A model generated the notes under the pieces. It saw only the letters and a program-made list of their open reading frames with translations, ran no database searches and was not told the DNA's origin. A DNA stretch of 64,000 nt from Rotaria sordida (taxonomy: Eukaryota; Rotifera; Eurotatoria; Philodinida; Philodinidae), in assembly GCA_905250125.1 (NCBI GenBank), contig CAJNOL010001253.1:1-64000 (forward strand), written 5' to 3'. Positions 34,040 to 45,500 of this stretch are shown piece by piece (positions within the stretch are counted from its first letter, which is position 1; each line of letters begins with the position of its first letter). The position numbers were made by a program, and so were the translations under genes.

Positions 34040-37000
34040 CTAACAAGTAATGACTTCATAAGAAATAGGAATGGATGTAATGGAAGACGATTCAAGAAAT
34101 ATCTGAAATATTAAACAAAAAATAGAGATATAATATAAATGATAAAATAATAGTTTTTTTTTTTTTTTTTTACCTGATCGGATACTGATCGTAATTGAAT
34201 ATGTAAACGACGTAAACATTTTAATCGTTGTTGACATTGACATATAACAAAATTAATACAATCATACAAATGATTATTATTTTTAAATTTTAATGATGTA
34301 TTATAAGTTTGAATTAATTTAATATGTTGTAAAAATGGAGCTATTTTAAATAATAATGTAAATAATTCTAATGGATGATCAGTTGATATACAAAGTGATC
34401 GTAATGAATATAAATAAAATTCATTATGTAATTCAAATGTTGTTGATTCAAATGTTGATTCAGAAAGATCCTTTACAAGAAAAAACAAACGATCTATTCA
34501 ATGATCTACATTAGTAGATACTAGATAATCGAGATTAACTCAAATTTTTTAAATTCTTATATCAAACAAAAATCTTAATATTTAAATAATGAGCGATGTA
34601 AAAATCTTTGCACAAATGTCGAGCTACTTTTTGGACGGACGGAGACGTGTTTGACTGAATATTTTGTTATCAGCCGATAGCTCGTTCTTTCCTCTTTCGT
34701 ATGATATACAACTAATTATTATTGCTTATTCATAAAAAAAAAATGACACGTGATGAAAGAGAAATACTCTCACAACATATTTGCAATTTCTATCATAGTT
34801 CTTCTGATAATTCTGTAAAAAGTATAGTAAAATATTTCGAAAAACAAAATATTCCACGAAGAACGATATATTATTCTCTTTCTCGTAGAGAAGAGTCTAG
34901 CAAACATAAATTGTCTGATTGATTGCTTGTATGTCCGCACTTCACTGATTGGTCGAACAATATGAAAATGCAGGAAATTACTTTTTTCATAAAACCTGAC
35001 CAAAGGGTAATCGAGGGCAGGGAATCCGAATCTAAGATCAGTTTTTATTAATTAATTAATAATTAACTAATTATTAATTTTTTCTATAAAACTTGACCAA
35101 AAGGTAATTCAGGGCGGGGAATCGGAATCTGAGGTCAGTGTTTATTGATTAATTAGTAATTAATTATGACTTGGTTGTTAACTATGAATATTTTATAAAA
35201 AAAAGTTAGCCACAGATATTCGAGATAAAAGCCAGAATCTATCATCGATGATGAGATTTAGGTAGCAAGAGTAGTGGATAATAAAATTTACTAATCTCAT
35301 CATAGTATTGGAAAAAAATCAGCCCAACTTTCTGCTCAGAATGGTAAACTCAAATGTGTAGATAGATGTACTTGCCAGAATAATGCAGTGTGAATGTACT
35401 AATTTCGAATCGTGGAACCACGTAAATAAGCAATTTGTTAACAGTTTAGAAACAGCACTTCTACGAGAAAGTGTTAAGCGAGTCTACAGACGAGTGTTAC
35501 TTGTAAAGATCAAGAAAAACGAGCAAGAACAAATTGTGGAAAATTGTATCATAAATTATTAAATGGCTGTGATCTGATTTTAGATGATGAAAAGTACTTC
35601 AATTTGTGTGGAGATAATGTCATCGGCAATCGTTTTTTTTTTGTTTTATTCTACTGATTCAACTACAGCTCCTCCAAATATTAAGTTTCAAAAAAAGGAA
35701 AAATTTCAACCGAAAGTGATGATTTGGATGGCCATATCATCAAAGGGAGTTTCGAATGTCTATGTGTTCACAAAAGCAAACAAACTGTTGATCAAAAAAT
35801 ATATTTAAAAGAATGTATTAATAGAAGACTGCTGCCATTTATTGATAAATATCATTCGGATGGAAATTATCTGTTTTGACCAGATCCGGCACGGGCCTAC
35901 TACTCAAAAATTGTGCAAGAACATTTAAATGAAAAAAAACATACCATTTGTTCCTCATGCTGACAATCCACCAAACGTGTCTCAAGCTTGTCCAATTGAA
36001 GCTATTTCAACCTTATGTAGGTAAAGTTAGCCAAAGATTCGATTAAAACCAGCTAGAATTCGTCTAGGAACTGTTCCAAGTACAATTTGGCGAGCTCTAT
36101 CTAATGGTATGTTCAGATTTTTCATAGCACCATCTATGGTCCCAAAAAATCATACTTTTAGCTATGAAAAATCTGAACATACCATTGGGCAGAACTCGTC
36201 GAGTTGTACTCGGAACACTAATTGGAGCAGTTTTGAACAGCTCCTGGACGAATCCTAGTTGGTTTTACTCGAATCTTTGACTAACTTCACCTATATTTGA
36301 ACTTTACTTGAACGAAAAGTATATGAAAATAATTGGAAAACAAAAAGCGAAAGAACTTGATCAAAAAATGTTGTAAGTCATGGTTGAGGATGTTCGAAAA
36401 AAACTTCGGGCTATGTGACGAGATAGACTATATTCAGTTTTGTAAATACATTTTGTTGTAGCGTTTTTCATGTTCTTTCTAATAAGAAAAAAAGTAGGTC
36501 TGTAGCTTGTAAAATGACTGAACTGTAGAAGTGGACATTTGTTCAAAGACTTTTCCATCGGTCATTAACTAGACTGTTACTTAAGTTAAGTCCGATTTGA
36601 AAACTTAATACATACCAATTCTCGTATATCAATATTTTGAAAATAATTCAATGCTCGATCAACATGTCGACAAAGTTTTGATAATTTTACATGATTCCAC
36701 TTTAAATAAAGAAGTTAGTAAATAATTTTATAATTATTAATAATAATTCTTACTGCAATTGAATTATCAACAAAATTTTTCCATTTATGTGAAACTTGTC
36801 GACATCTAGAATTTTCAAAAAAAAAACAAATTTTTTTGTTTTTATCTAATATTAATCTTCATTACTTTAATCTTGTTGGTATATCAGTATATTTAATAAT
36901 TCGTTGAATAATTTGATTATATTTATTTGAATTAAATAAATTAATATTATCATTATCATTAAGTTTTTTAACAAATAAATCAATATCTTCTTTTGACATT

Positions 37001-37448
37001 CCAATATTTTTAAGTAATTCTAAATCTTCATCTACATAATATGGAAGTATTTTAAATTTTTTTATATTTTTATCTTGATTATTATCATATGATAATATTC
37101 GTTTATGTGTATAAACAATTGATGAATCAGGAAATATAATTATATCATAAAATGATGAATCAACATGTGTTGTTATTTGTGCATCTTTAATTGATAATGA
37201 ATTTAAACCAAAAATTTTTCGAATAATAGTTGATGATAATTCTAAGAGAACACAAAAAAAAAATAATATTTTCTATTCTTGTTTTTTTTTTTCTTGAATT
37301 TAATAATTTTACCTGAATCTAATTGATGATTATCTGAATGTTTAATAATATTTTGATGAAATAATAAATAATGATTATAAAGTTTTATTGTTATAAATTC
37401 TTCAGTATCAATACAATGTTGAACTAATTCATATTGATTATTTGACAT
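34040..37448 (-). CDS. F-box protein with LRR-like C-terminal region
   Basis: Six exons, 37313-37448, 36866-37241, 36754-36805, 36616-36699, 34174-34470 and 34040-34102, join in frame to about 335 residues. The middle reads IIQRIIKYTDIPTRLKCRQ, VSHKWKNFVDNSIAWNHVKL, a good match to the F-box end (VSxxWxxLxxDxxLW). It is followed by IRELDLSESTF and LRSLCISTDHPLELF, which look like irregular leucine-rich repeats. F-box proteins bring substrates to SCF ubiquitin ligases; the substrate is unknown. The N-terminal 120 residues are not recognised. Intron 4 (34471-36615) contains a whole transposon. An AG acceptor lies at 37459-37460, 11 bases before the ATG. No ortholog name is given because F-box genes diverge quickly. 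Confidence 0.75.
34988..35166. repeat. Tandem duplication (~90 bp x 2) inside the transposon
   Basis: ATAAAACCTGACCAAAGGGT, then a TTAATTAATTAA-rich stretch, is repeated about 90 bp on as ATAAAACTTGACCAAAAGGT with the same A/T tail, at roughly 85% similarity by eye. Confidence 0.75.
36020..36291. mobile_element. Palindromic MITE nested in the mariner remnant
   Basis: The ends GGTAAAGTTAGCCAAAGATT and, reversed, GGTGAAGTTAGTCAAAGATT are bordered by TA on each side. Arms of about 130 bp are nearly complementary down to a small centre (GGTATGTTCAGATTTTTCAT against its reverse complement). It interrupts the transposase coding remnant just after the third motif, so it is younger than the host transposon. 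Confidence 0.88.
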
Positions 37449-37793
37449 GATAACTATTCTACATTTAAAAATAAGCTTATTTCAATCTAAAAGAATTTTT
37501 ATTTTCTATTATATATACACATATATATTTTATATCTTAAATATTTCAAAAAACATACATACTTGCATCATATGCGTCTATGACATAAGATTTTTTTTCT
37601 GTACTCCTGTTCTCGTGTTTGTATCATATTAAAATAATTTTTTTTTATTGGTTTGATTAATTACCTAATCAAGTAATAGAAATATTTTAAAGCGTCATCT
37701 ATAGAGTATCAATTTATAGTTTTTAGAGGATACCATATGTCCAATATTATATATTAAAAATAGTTCAAATTATATACGAGTAATGATCATACT

Positions 37794-38394
37794 TACTATT
37801 ATCGGATTTTTTAAAAAATAGCCTTCACCATTTTTTGAATAGCTCTCGATCACTTATAGGTATCGAGCTCGGGTTTTCACCATTAGAAAGAGCAAGTGAA
37901 AGGACATTTATCTATATAAAATTCATAAGGTTTAAATAAGTTTTTCATCAATGTTTTTGAACGAATATCTTTTTCGTTATCCATTTTTATGACTTTTCAC
38001 AACAATCTATACTCAAATTATACCAAATTCTAGCCCAAAACAGCCTTTATCTCTGGTAAAATTTTCATATTTTAAAACAATAACTTTGAAGTATTGGTTC
38101 TAATAAATTATAGAGAGATTTAAAAATTTTACCAGAGATAAAGGCTGTTTTGGGCTAGAATTTGGTATAATTTGAGTGTAGATTGTTGTGAAAAGTCATA
38201 AAAATGGATAACGAAAAAGATATTCGTTCAAAAACATTGATGAAAAACTTATTTGAACCTTATGAATTTTATATAGATAAATGTCTTCTCACTTGGTCTT
38301 TCTAATGGTGAAAACCCGAACTCGATACCTATAAGTGATCGAGAGTTATTCAAAAAATGATGGAGGCTAGGTTTTAAAAAATCCGGCAATAGTA
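37794..38394. mobile_element. Foldback MITE with ~270-bp nearly perfect arms
   Basis: The left arm (TACTATTATCGGATTTTTTA) is repeated in reverse from 38394 (TACTATTGCCGGATTTTTTA). Complementarity runs about 270 bp each, through GGTATCGAGCTCGGGTTTTC, TTTTTGAACGAATATC and CAAAACAGCCTTTATCTCTG, leaving a loop of about 60 bp. Arm identity by eye is over 95%, implying a recent insertion or recent arm homogenisation. Inner motifs (TTTTGAATAGCT, TTCACCATTAGAAAGAG) link it to the MITE family at 18277 and 45965. Confidence 0.9.
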
Positions 38395-40129
38395 AAATGA
38401 ATATTATGTGAAACAAAAAGACAAACTTGGTTTTTATTACTTCTTATTCTTCGATTTCATAAATCTTTATTCATTCATTCATTGTTAAACAAGTGCGCCA
38501 ATAAATATTGAAGTTTATAGCAAGAAGGTTGGCTAAAAAGCAACGAAGTAATTCGTACATTGTCTACGAACAATCGTTCAACATTTATTCTTGTTTGTTT
38601 ATTTATTTACACACGAATAATAATTATTAGAATCAAAAGATCATATATATACAAGGAACTAAAAGAGAACGTGATGGATATTCTACATCTCTAAACCGTA
38701 AATGTGATAAAAATTTCTATAGTATTAATTTAAAGAATTAGCAGAGATAATTGATCGATAAACTGCATCATCTACGTTTCAACACTTTACGATAAATAGA
38801 AGATTCCACAACAGATAGTCATAATGCTGAAAAATAAAATCGATAAAAAGAAATATTTTTGCTTATCATTATGGAGAAATAACTGGGAAAAATCCAGAAA
38901 ATACTATTCAACATTAAGAAACATTAGGTATGAGTAATAGGTGCTTTAAAAAATGTTCTATATAACTTTTCCTTGTTTTGAAGTTTCTGTCTGCTGTAAT
39001 TTTCGATATTCGATAAATGAATACAGTTTTTGTCTTTCGTAATATTCCGATAAATGCAAAATGTGAATATCAATATTTAATTACTGTTTACAAGCGAGAT
39101 TATTTATAAATTCATTTTTTACATACCATTCAATCTTCGTGGGATGCTGTATGTGATTGAATCACATGATAATTGTCGTAGCACACGTTTGTCGTTATAA
39201 TCGATTGACGTCGTCCAATTGTCGCTTTCTCTAAATAGAAAGTTAATATGCACAATTAAGATAATTGAGGTATAGTCAATCCACCCACATTCACACTCCT
39301 AATTTAGAATATGCTATTATTTTTTTTATTCAAATCGTATTTTTCTAATCAAAATCTATTAAATATCAAGCAAAAAAGCCTCATATATCGAGAATAGTCG
39401 TCTGAAGATTTCTTTATGTGACTCGCGTTTTTTCCTTGATGTGTTTATACCATTTTGAATAGCTTAAAAAGTGTTTTTGAATGATATGAAAATAATCTAC
39501 ATTGCAAATTTCTTTTAAATTCTATTTTGTAGAAAATCAAGTTTAAATAAGTTAAAGCAGTTTTAAAATTTACATTGATTCATTCATCGAATTTTTTAAT
39601 GTTCAGAAAATGCTTGATTTTCTACAAAAATGATTTTCAAAAGAAATTAGAAAATCAATATAAATTCTAGAAATAGTCAAAAATGAAAGTAACTTTCTGG
39701 AAAATTGTTTGAACAACGATCACTATGGAGCCATTGTTCATTCATGTATATAAGTCAGCCGGTAGAGTTGCGCATTCATCATTTTCTTCGGTAGGTGTAA
39801 TGAGTTGATAAATTATATTTTCTACAACTGTTGCATGAGTCAGTCGATTTTAAATGTATTTTCTCTTGGAAACAGATAGTCTTAGTAGATTTTCAAAATT
39901 CTAGAAAATGCTCCAATTTCTAAACACAATGCAAAACTGTAGGAATGTCCATACGAATTCAGTTTCGATTTATTTCTTATTTTTATCTTGAATGTTGTAT
40001 TTTCAAGAAAGTAGAAATTCGTCTCCGAAATCGATAGGCATTCTTAAAATATTCTGTTCTGTACTCTATAACTTATTTTCTACTTTACAGTGTAGTCGTT
40101 GATGAGATGGGTACATACTCATATCGTAA

Positions 40130-40425
40130 ATACCGAACAGTTTTTAGCGGTAAACCGTGGTGTTTATCAAAACCGGCGGTTTACCGCGGTAAATTACAGT
40201 AATGGGAGCCGGTAACCGGACGGATAAAACCGCGGTAAACCGGAGATTTTTCTGAGCATTTTTATGATATGGGAAGATAGAAGAAAAAAAACGTTTAAAA
40301 TAGCCAAATCGATGATTTAAAGCAATGAAATGTCAAAGTTTATTGGCGATGCGGTAACTAGATCGGTAAAACTGCGTTTAACCGCCGGTTTTCATCCGAT
40401 TTTTATCGCATGGGTAAAAAGTGCT
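40130..40425. repeat. CCGGTAAACCG-rich repeat, probable MITE
   Basis: A cluster of GGTAAACCG and CCGCGGTAAA motifs in both orientations (for example GGCGGTTTACCGCGGTAAA), GC-rich against the background. Mixed inverted motifs are usual in hAT-type MITEs, but I could not fix its ends or a target duplication. Confidence 0.55.
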
Positions 40426-40743
40426 AATTATCATCGACAGTCAGGTTCAATGTACATGTAACGGCCATTGACTATTTCGATTGATGTATTCGGACACCTT
40501 GTGTGATAGTTTGGCATAGAAAAAAAATCGAATTTGTCGAAAATGCCATTTTGAACAGTTATTGACTCCGCTCCTCTCTGGATCAGAATCCGAGTGTGAA
40601 AGGACCCACAGCTTTCTAATCGTGATAAATTTCATTTATAAAGATTTTGTTTTCGTCTATGACAATAAAAACGTTCTCGTTTATAATAAAAATCATTACA
40701 TTATTAGAAAATAAAATTTAATATTGTTTAGATTTAACCAAAA

Positions 40744-41554
40744 GTTCTGAGAACATTAAAGAGTAATATAAAGATTTGAAGATATTTTTAATTTTATTTT
40801 ATCAAATGTTGAAAATAGTCGCCATGATTATTTATATCAAGTTCAATCCTTTCGACACAATCTACTAAAAGTTTTTTTGATCTCTTTTTCTAACAAAAAT
40901 TTTAGCTATCTTGGAAATTCCATGAGCTAATTATATTTCATTTGTTTTCAAAATTTAATGCAATTTTGTTCGAACATGTCAATTGCATTCTAGCACTACT
41001 TGAAGATGAATTGGCAAAGACTGTGGTTCATGAAGACAGATTTTAACCAAAACTTTGTTTAGTATATTCTTTAAATCAAATAATCCTGAATGTAGATAAA
41101 GGCAAGACTGTAGATTACAATTATTATATTGAAAATTGCCCGAAGGCTTCTGTTAATGAAATATAGAAACAAACATGGACATTAGATTCAAAATGTATGA
41201 CATTGTTTGACGATCATTGTTACTCATCCAATGTTATCAATTCTATGACAGAAGAAGGTATTAATATAATGTCATGCCCAACATATTCGTCAGGTCTGAT
41301 ACCATATAATTTTTAGCTAACTAATTCTATCGAATATAGTTTAAGTGATTAAATAAATGAAATATAATTAGCTCATGTGGTTTCCAAGATAGCTAAAATT
41401 TTTGTTAGAAAAAGAGATTAAAAAAACTTTTAGTAGATTGTGTCGAAAGGATTGAACTTGATATAAATAATCATTACAACTATTTTCAACATTTGATAAA
41501 ATAAAATTAAAAATATCTCCAAATCTTTATATTACTCTTTAATGTTCTTAGAAT
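40744..41554 (+). mobile_element. Mariner-type remnant with ~200-bp terminal inverted repeats
   Basis: The left arm (TTCTGAGAACATTAAAGAGT) and right arm (reversed TTCTAAGAACATTAAAGAGT) match for about 200 bp, ending near TAGCTCATG. The 400-bp middle encodes decayed mariner-transposase pieces, including FDDHCYSSNVINSMTEEG and an MSCPTYSSGLIPYNF stretch that corresponds to the HPPYSPDLxPxDF motif. Stops are present. The end motif AGTTCTGAGAA is shared with the mariner at 10760. Confidence 0.75.
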
Positions 41555-42595
41555 TACAAGTCATCTATTTTACATGCAAAAGAAAATTTATCAAACAGAT
41601 GTTTATAATTCAGTTTGATTCAAACTGTAATTTGATAGTTCATTATTCACTAGAATAAACATCTAAAATAATAATAATTACAGAATCAAATATCTTAATA
41701 TTAAACAACACGTCAGTTTGAACATAAAGAACAAATGCGAAAAACATCAATCTTATATTACTCTACACTCATTAATATAGAATTAACACATTTTTCAAAA
41801 ACGGAAATTCATTATAAATTACATTCAAAAATATACAACAAACGTTATATTTTTTATTTGTTAATACACTATCTAAACAAAACAGCCACATATATTAAAA
41901 TGTTGATGGATTACTTAAATGTTATAGTTGAGCATCACCTCAAGAAATTCATTAGTTTACTTAAAGACCTTTTTATATTCTATGTCAAAGAATCCAATCT
42001 TATTAAAAGATCAATATATATATATATAAAGAATATTTTCCTTAGAGAGAGAAAAGTGCAGTTCTATTTATATGAATAAGGTATCATTCAAGTGGAATAA
42101 AAGTGTTAAAAAGGTGAAATAAGTAGTAAATATGCATGAGTTAATTCGTTTGCTTTTTTGGTTAAATATTCTTTTTCTAGAATTATAGTTTAATATGAAA
42201 AACAAGATTTTGTTTTTTCTTGTTGTATTTATTTTAAATTATGAAAATATTTTCTATTCATGTCATAACTTATTATGTCATATATCTAATCTATATTCTC
42301 TCTCTTATCTTTGGAATGCTTGAAAAATTTTTCACATCTTTATCTGTTTGTTTCTTTTTTTTTTTCTTTTTATCTTCTTTTCTGCTGGCATGACAGCAAC
42401 AGAATAGCATGAATGTCTCCTTAATTCCTTTCTATATTCATTCTTTATTGAATATAATACAGAGATAGTGTTCTTTTCTTTTTTCTTCGGTTTTTTCTTT
42501 TTGCTATTACCTTAATATTCATAATTACAATATATATATTAAGTGTCAAATTACGCATATCTATTATCAATTTTATTTATTTTAATATGTAAGAT

Positions 42596-45500
42596 ATGTC
42601 GTTATTTGAAGCTTGCCAAAAAGTAGATATTGAACAAGTTAAATATTTAATTGAACAAAAAGTAAGAATTTTATTTTTTATTTTTATATGAAAAATTTAA
42701 AATTAAGAATTTAGTTTAATATTAATAAATTAAATGAACAAGGTCGAACAGCACTTCATTATTGTTGTGATCATGAAAATATTGATTGTGCACGTCTTTT
42801 ATTAGAAAATGATAAATCTATTATTAATATAAAAGATAATGAAGGTTTTTCAGCACTTCATTTAGGTATAAGAATTAATAAAAATTGATATATTTTGATT
42901 TCGTTTTTTTTTGTTAAAAATTTAGCTTGTTTAAATGGTAATTTAATTATGGTAAAATATTTTTGTGAACAAGGTGCAGATGTAACATTAGTTGATAATG
43001 AATTTCATTCTCTTATTCATTGGATAACAGGTAGATTTTGTTTTTGCTTTTTTTTTTTGTATTTATGAAGACAAAAGAAAAAATTAGTCTGTGGACATGT
43101 TGATCTTTTTGATATTCTTGTTCAATATCAAACACCGATACATACATCTGATATATATGGAGCTTTTCCAATTCATTATGCATCACAATTATGTGGAAAT
43201 AATGATCCGATTAAAAGTATGAAGATGTTTTCTTCTTTGTTTTTAAAAGAAAGAATTAATTTTAATTTGATATATTAGATTTGACTATTTTAAAAAAATT
43301 AATTGATAATAATGCAGATGTTAATTGTCTTGATGAACAAAAACGAACACCATTTATTTGGGCTGCTAGTGCAAGTAAGAATTTATTTAAGAATATTAGA
43401 ATGAAGAAAACAATGTTTGACTTTGAATATCGTTAGAATAAATAGAAAATAATTTTAATAGTTTGATTTATTATGAAACTTGTACAAAAAAAAAAGGATA
43501 GAATGTAAATTCAAGGTAAGGATTTTCGATTTTTTTTAGCTTAATAGTGCTTTTTACAGTCGGTACCAAAAATTTTTATTTATTAAGAGTGAAACTGGAA
43601 ATAGAAAAAATCCTTCCAATGATTAAGGCTGATTGAAACGATTTTTGAACTAATTTCATTGGTCTCTATTTATGGACAAAAAGTTCTACTTCTTGATAAT
43701 GAAAAGTTCGATCACTTTAAATTCTTTTTTGTTTCAGAAAAACGTCTTGCAAAATGTGATAATGCTTGCGTCGTCGAAAGTATCACTCTAAATGAATTAT
43801 ATAACGAGCGAGTCTCTTCAGATGTCTTCGTTCGATTTCAACGATTTTTTCTTTACGTTTAGATACTACATAGTGTTATAATAAAAAAAAACTTTAAAAA
43901 GATTTGGATGCTTATTGATATTTAACTAAGCTATCGAATGTTTTTGTCTAGAGGTCCCAGGTCTTCTGAAAACTCGCAAAATCTTCTCGAGATATGAACC
44001 TTGATACCGATCTATCAAGACAGCAAACACAAGACAACGAATGTGAAAAAAAACTGTTGATTCTTTATTTGATGAACGTATTGATCTCGAAATAGGTGAT
44101 GCAAAATTGACTGATAGAGAACGTATGAAATGCAATTAAAGAAAGATTGAGAGAAGAATAATTTGACGATGAATTCGAATTCGAGAACCAAGCAGTATAA
44201 TAATAGACAATGATTGTTACTGAATGATGGAAAAAAATACCGATTCGACTGAAGCTGTTGGTAGATCAAAATGCAGAACAAGTACAGGAGCATTGATGAA
44301 TGTGTTTTTATTATCAATTTTATTCTCGGATGGCTTTTTTGGGTCCAGTTGGAGCTACATAATACTATTTTTTATTTCCTGCTACGCTATAACGTACCCT
44401 TTTATGAGCGATCGCTTTTCTAAGCTTAGCTCTGAGAATTAGAAAAGACATTTCTTAGAAAAGGATACATATTAACGTAGCAGGGAATGAAAAATGGTAT
44501 CATGTGAGTCCAGCTGAACCCACAAAAACCATCTGAGGGTTAAAAGAAATTTCGATTTGTAAATGTCTTTCCAGGCAGTATTTTTTATGTCACATTATAA
44601 CCACAAGTTTTAAAAATGCTCAATTACTTCTGAAGATATTTCTATTTTGTTTTATTATTTAGGTAATCCTTGTATCTCTATAACAGTAATGAGTAGAAAT
44701 CTCAAATTCTAGCATAAAGTAGCTCTAGACATTCAGTATATATACTATAAATATCAGCCTTTTGGACTCATAAAGCATGTAAGAAAAAAATATTCCACAA
44801 GAGGATCAGAAATTATATTACATCCTTTATACTATCGAACGAATGATCCAAAACAAACAGTCGTTAGTAACTTGTCCAGAATTATTCTGTGAATGGTAGT
44901 ACCGATGTTTGAACACAATACTTTGTGGATATGTACTGAACATCACGACGATATATCTGAGGATTATATAATATTTAGATGCTATTGATGCATTACGTAT
45001 ATTATACAAAGCTGGTGCTAATCCATTACATGCTGATAAAGATTCTTTAACGGGTAAAATTCATTTCTAATATTCAATATTTTTTATTTTCATATTAATT
45101 TTTTCTTTATATAGCACTTCATTGTGCAGCAACTTGTGGACATTTATCTTGTATTCGTATGTTAATCGAATTATATGGATGTTCACTTGAAAGTTTGTAT
45201 TAAATAATTATTTTCTCTTTAAAAACAAAAAAAGAAACAAAATTATCTAGGTGAAGATATAAATGGTTGTACACCTTTATTTTATGCAATTACATTTGAA
45301 CATTTAAATGTTTGTCGAGTTTTACTTCATTTAAAAGCTAATCCAAATCATAAAGATCATCGTGGAAGAACGTAGGTTAATTGATTAGGAAAAAAAAAAA
45401 GTTTTATAATATTATTTCAATATGTATTCATATTAGACCAAGTCATTGTGCAGCATTAAAAGGAAATATTAATTGTTTAAAATGTTTAATAGAACATAAT

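Larger units (their letters stand above)
34601..36554 (+). mobile_element. Degenerate Tc1/mariner-superfamily transposon in the F-box gene intron
   Basis: The ends AAAATCTTTGCACAAATGTC and, reversed, AAAAGTCTTTGAACAAATGTC form the inverted termini, with TA just outside the left end. 34722-34922 encodes a helix-turn-helix-like N-terminus (SVKSIVKYFEKQNIPRRTIY). 35575-36000 encodes DDE-core pieces in shifting frames: ILDDEKYF, PKVMIWMAISSKGVSNVYV, and a DNPPNVSQACPIEAI region corresponding to the third acidic motif. Several stops and frame changes make it inactive. A 272-bp MITE lies inside it. Confidence 0.8.
37449..42595. other. Gene-free interval of 5.1 kb
   Basis: It holds a foldback element (37794-38394), a CCGGTAAACCG-rich repeat (about 40130-40425) and a mariner-type element (40744-41554). 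The open frame at 41735-42079 is Lys/Ile/Tyr-rich AT noise. No gene, tRNA or other RNA was recognised. Confidence 0.6.

Noticed and set aside
41735-42079. 114-codon plus-strand frame
   Set aside because: Composition (Lys, Ile, Tyr, Leu) is that of translated AT-rich noise; no motif, no upstream acceptor, no codon bias like real exons nearby.
43659-43862. Short frame in ankyrin-gene intron 5
   Set aside because: No domain, no donor/acceptor phase fitting the flanking exons, and the ankyrin frame is continuous without it.
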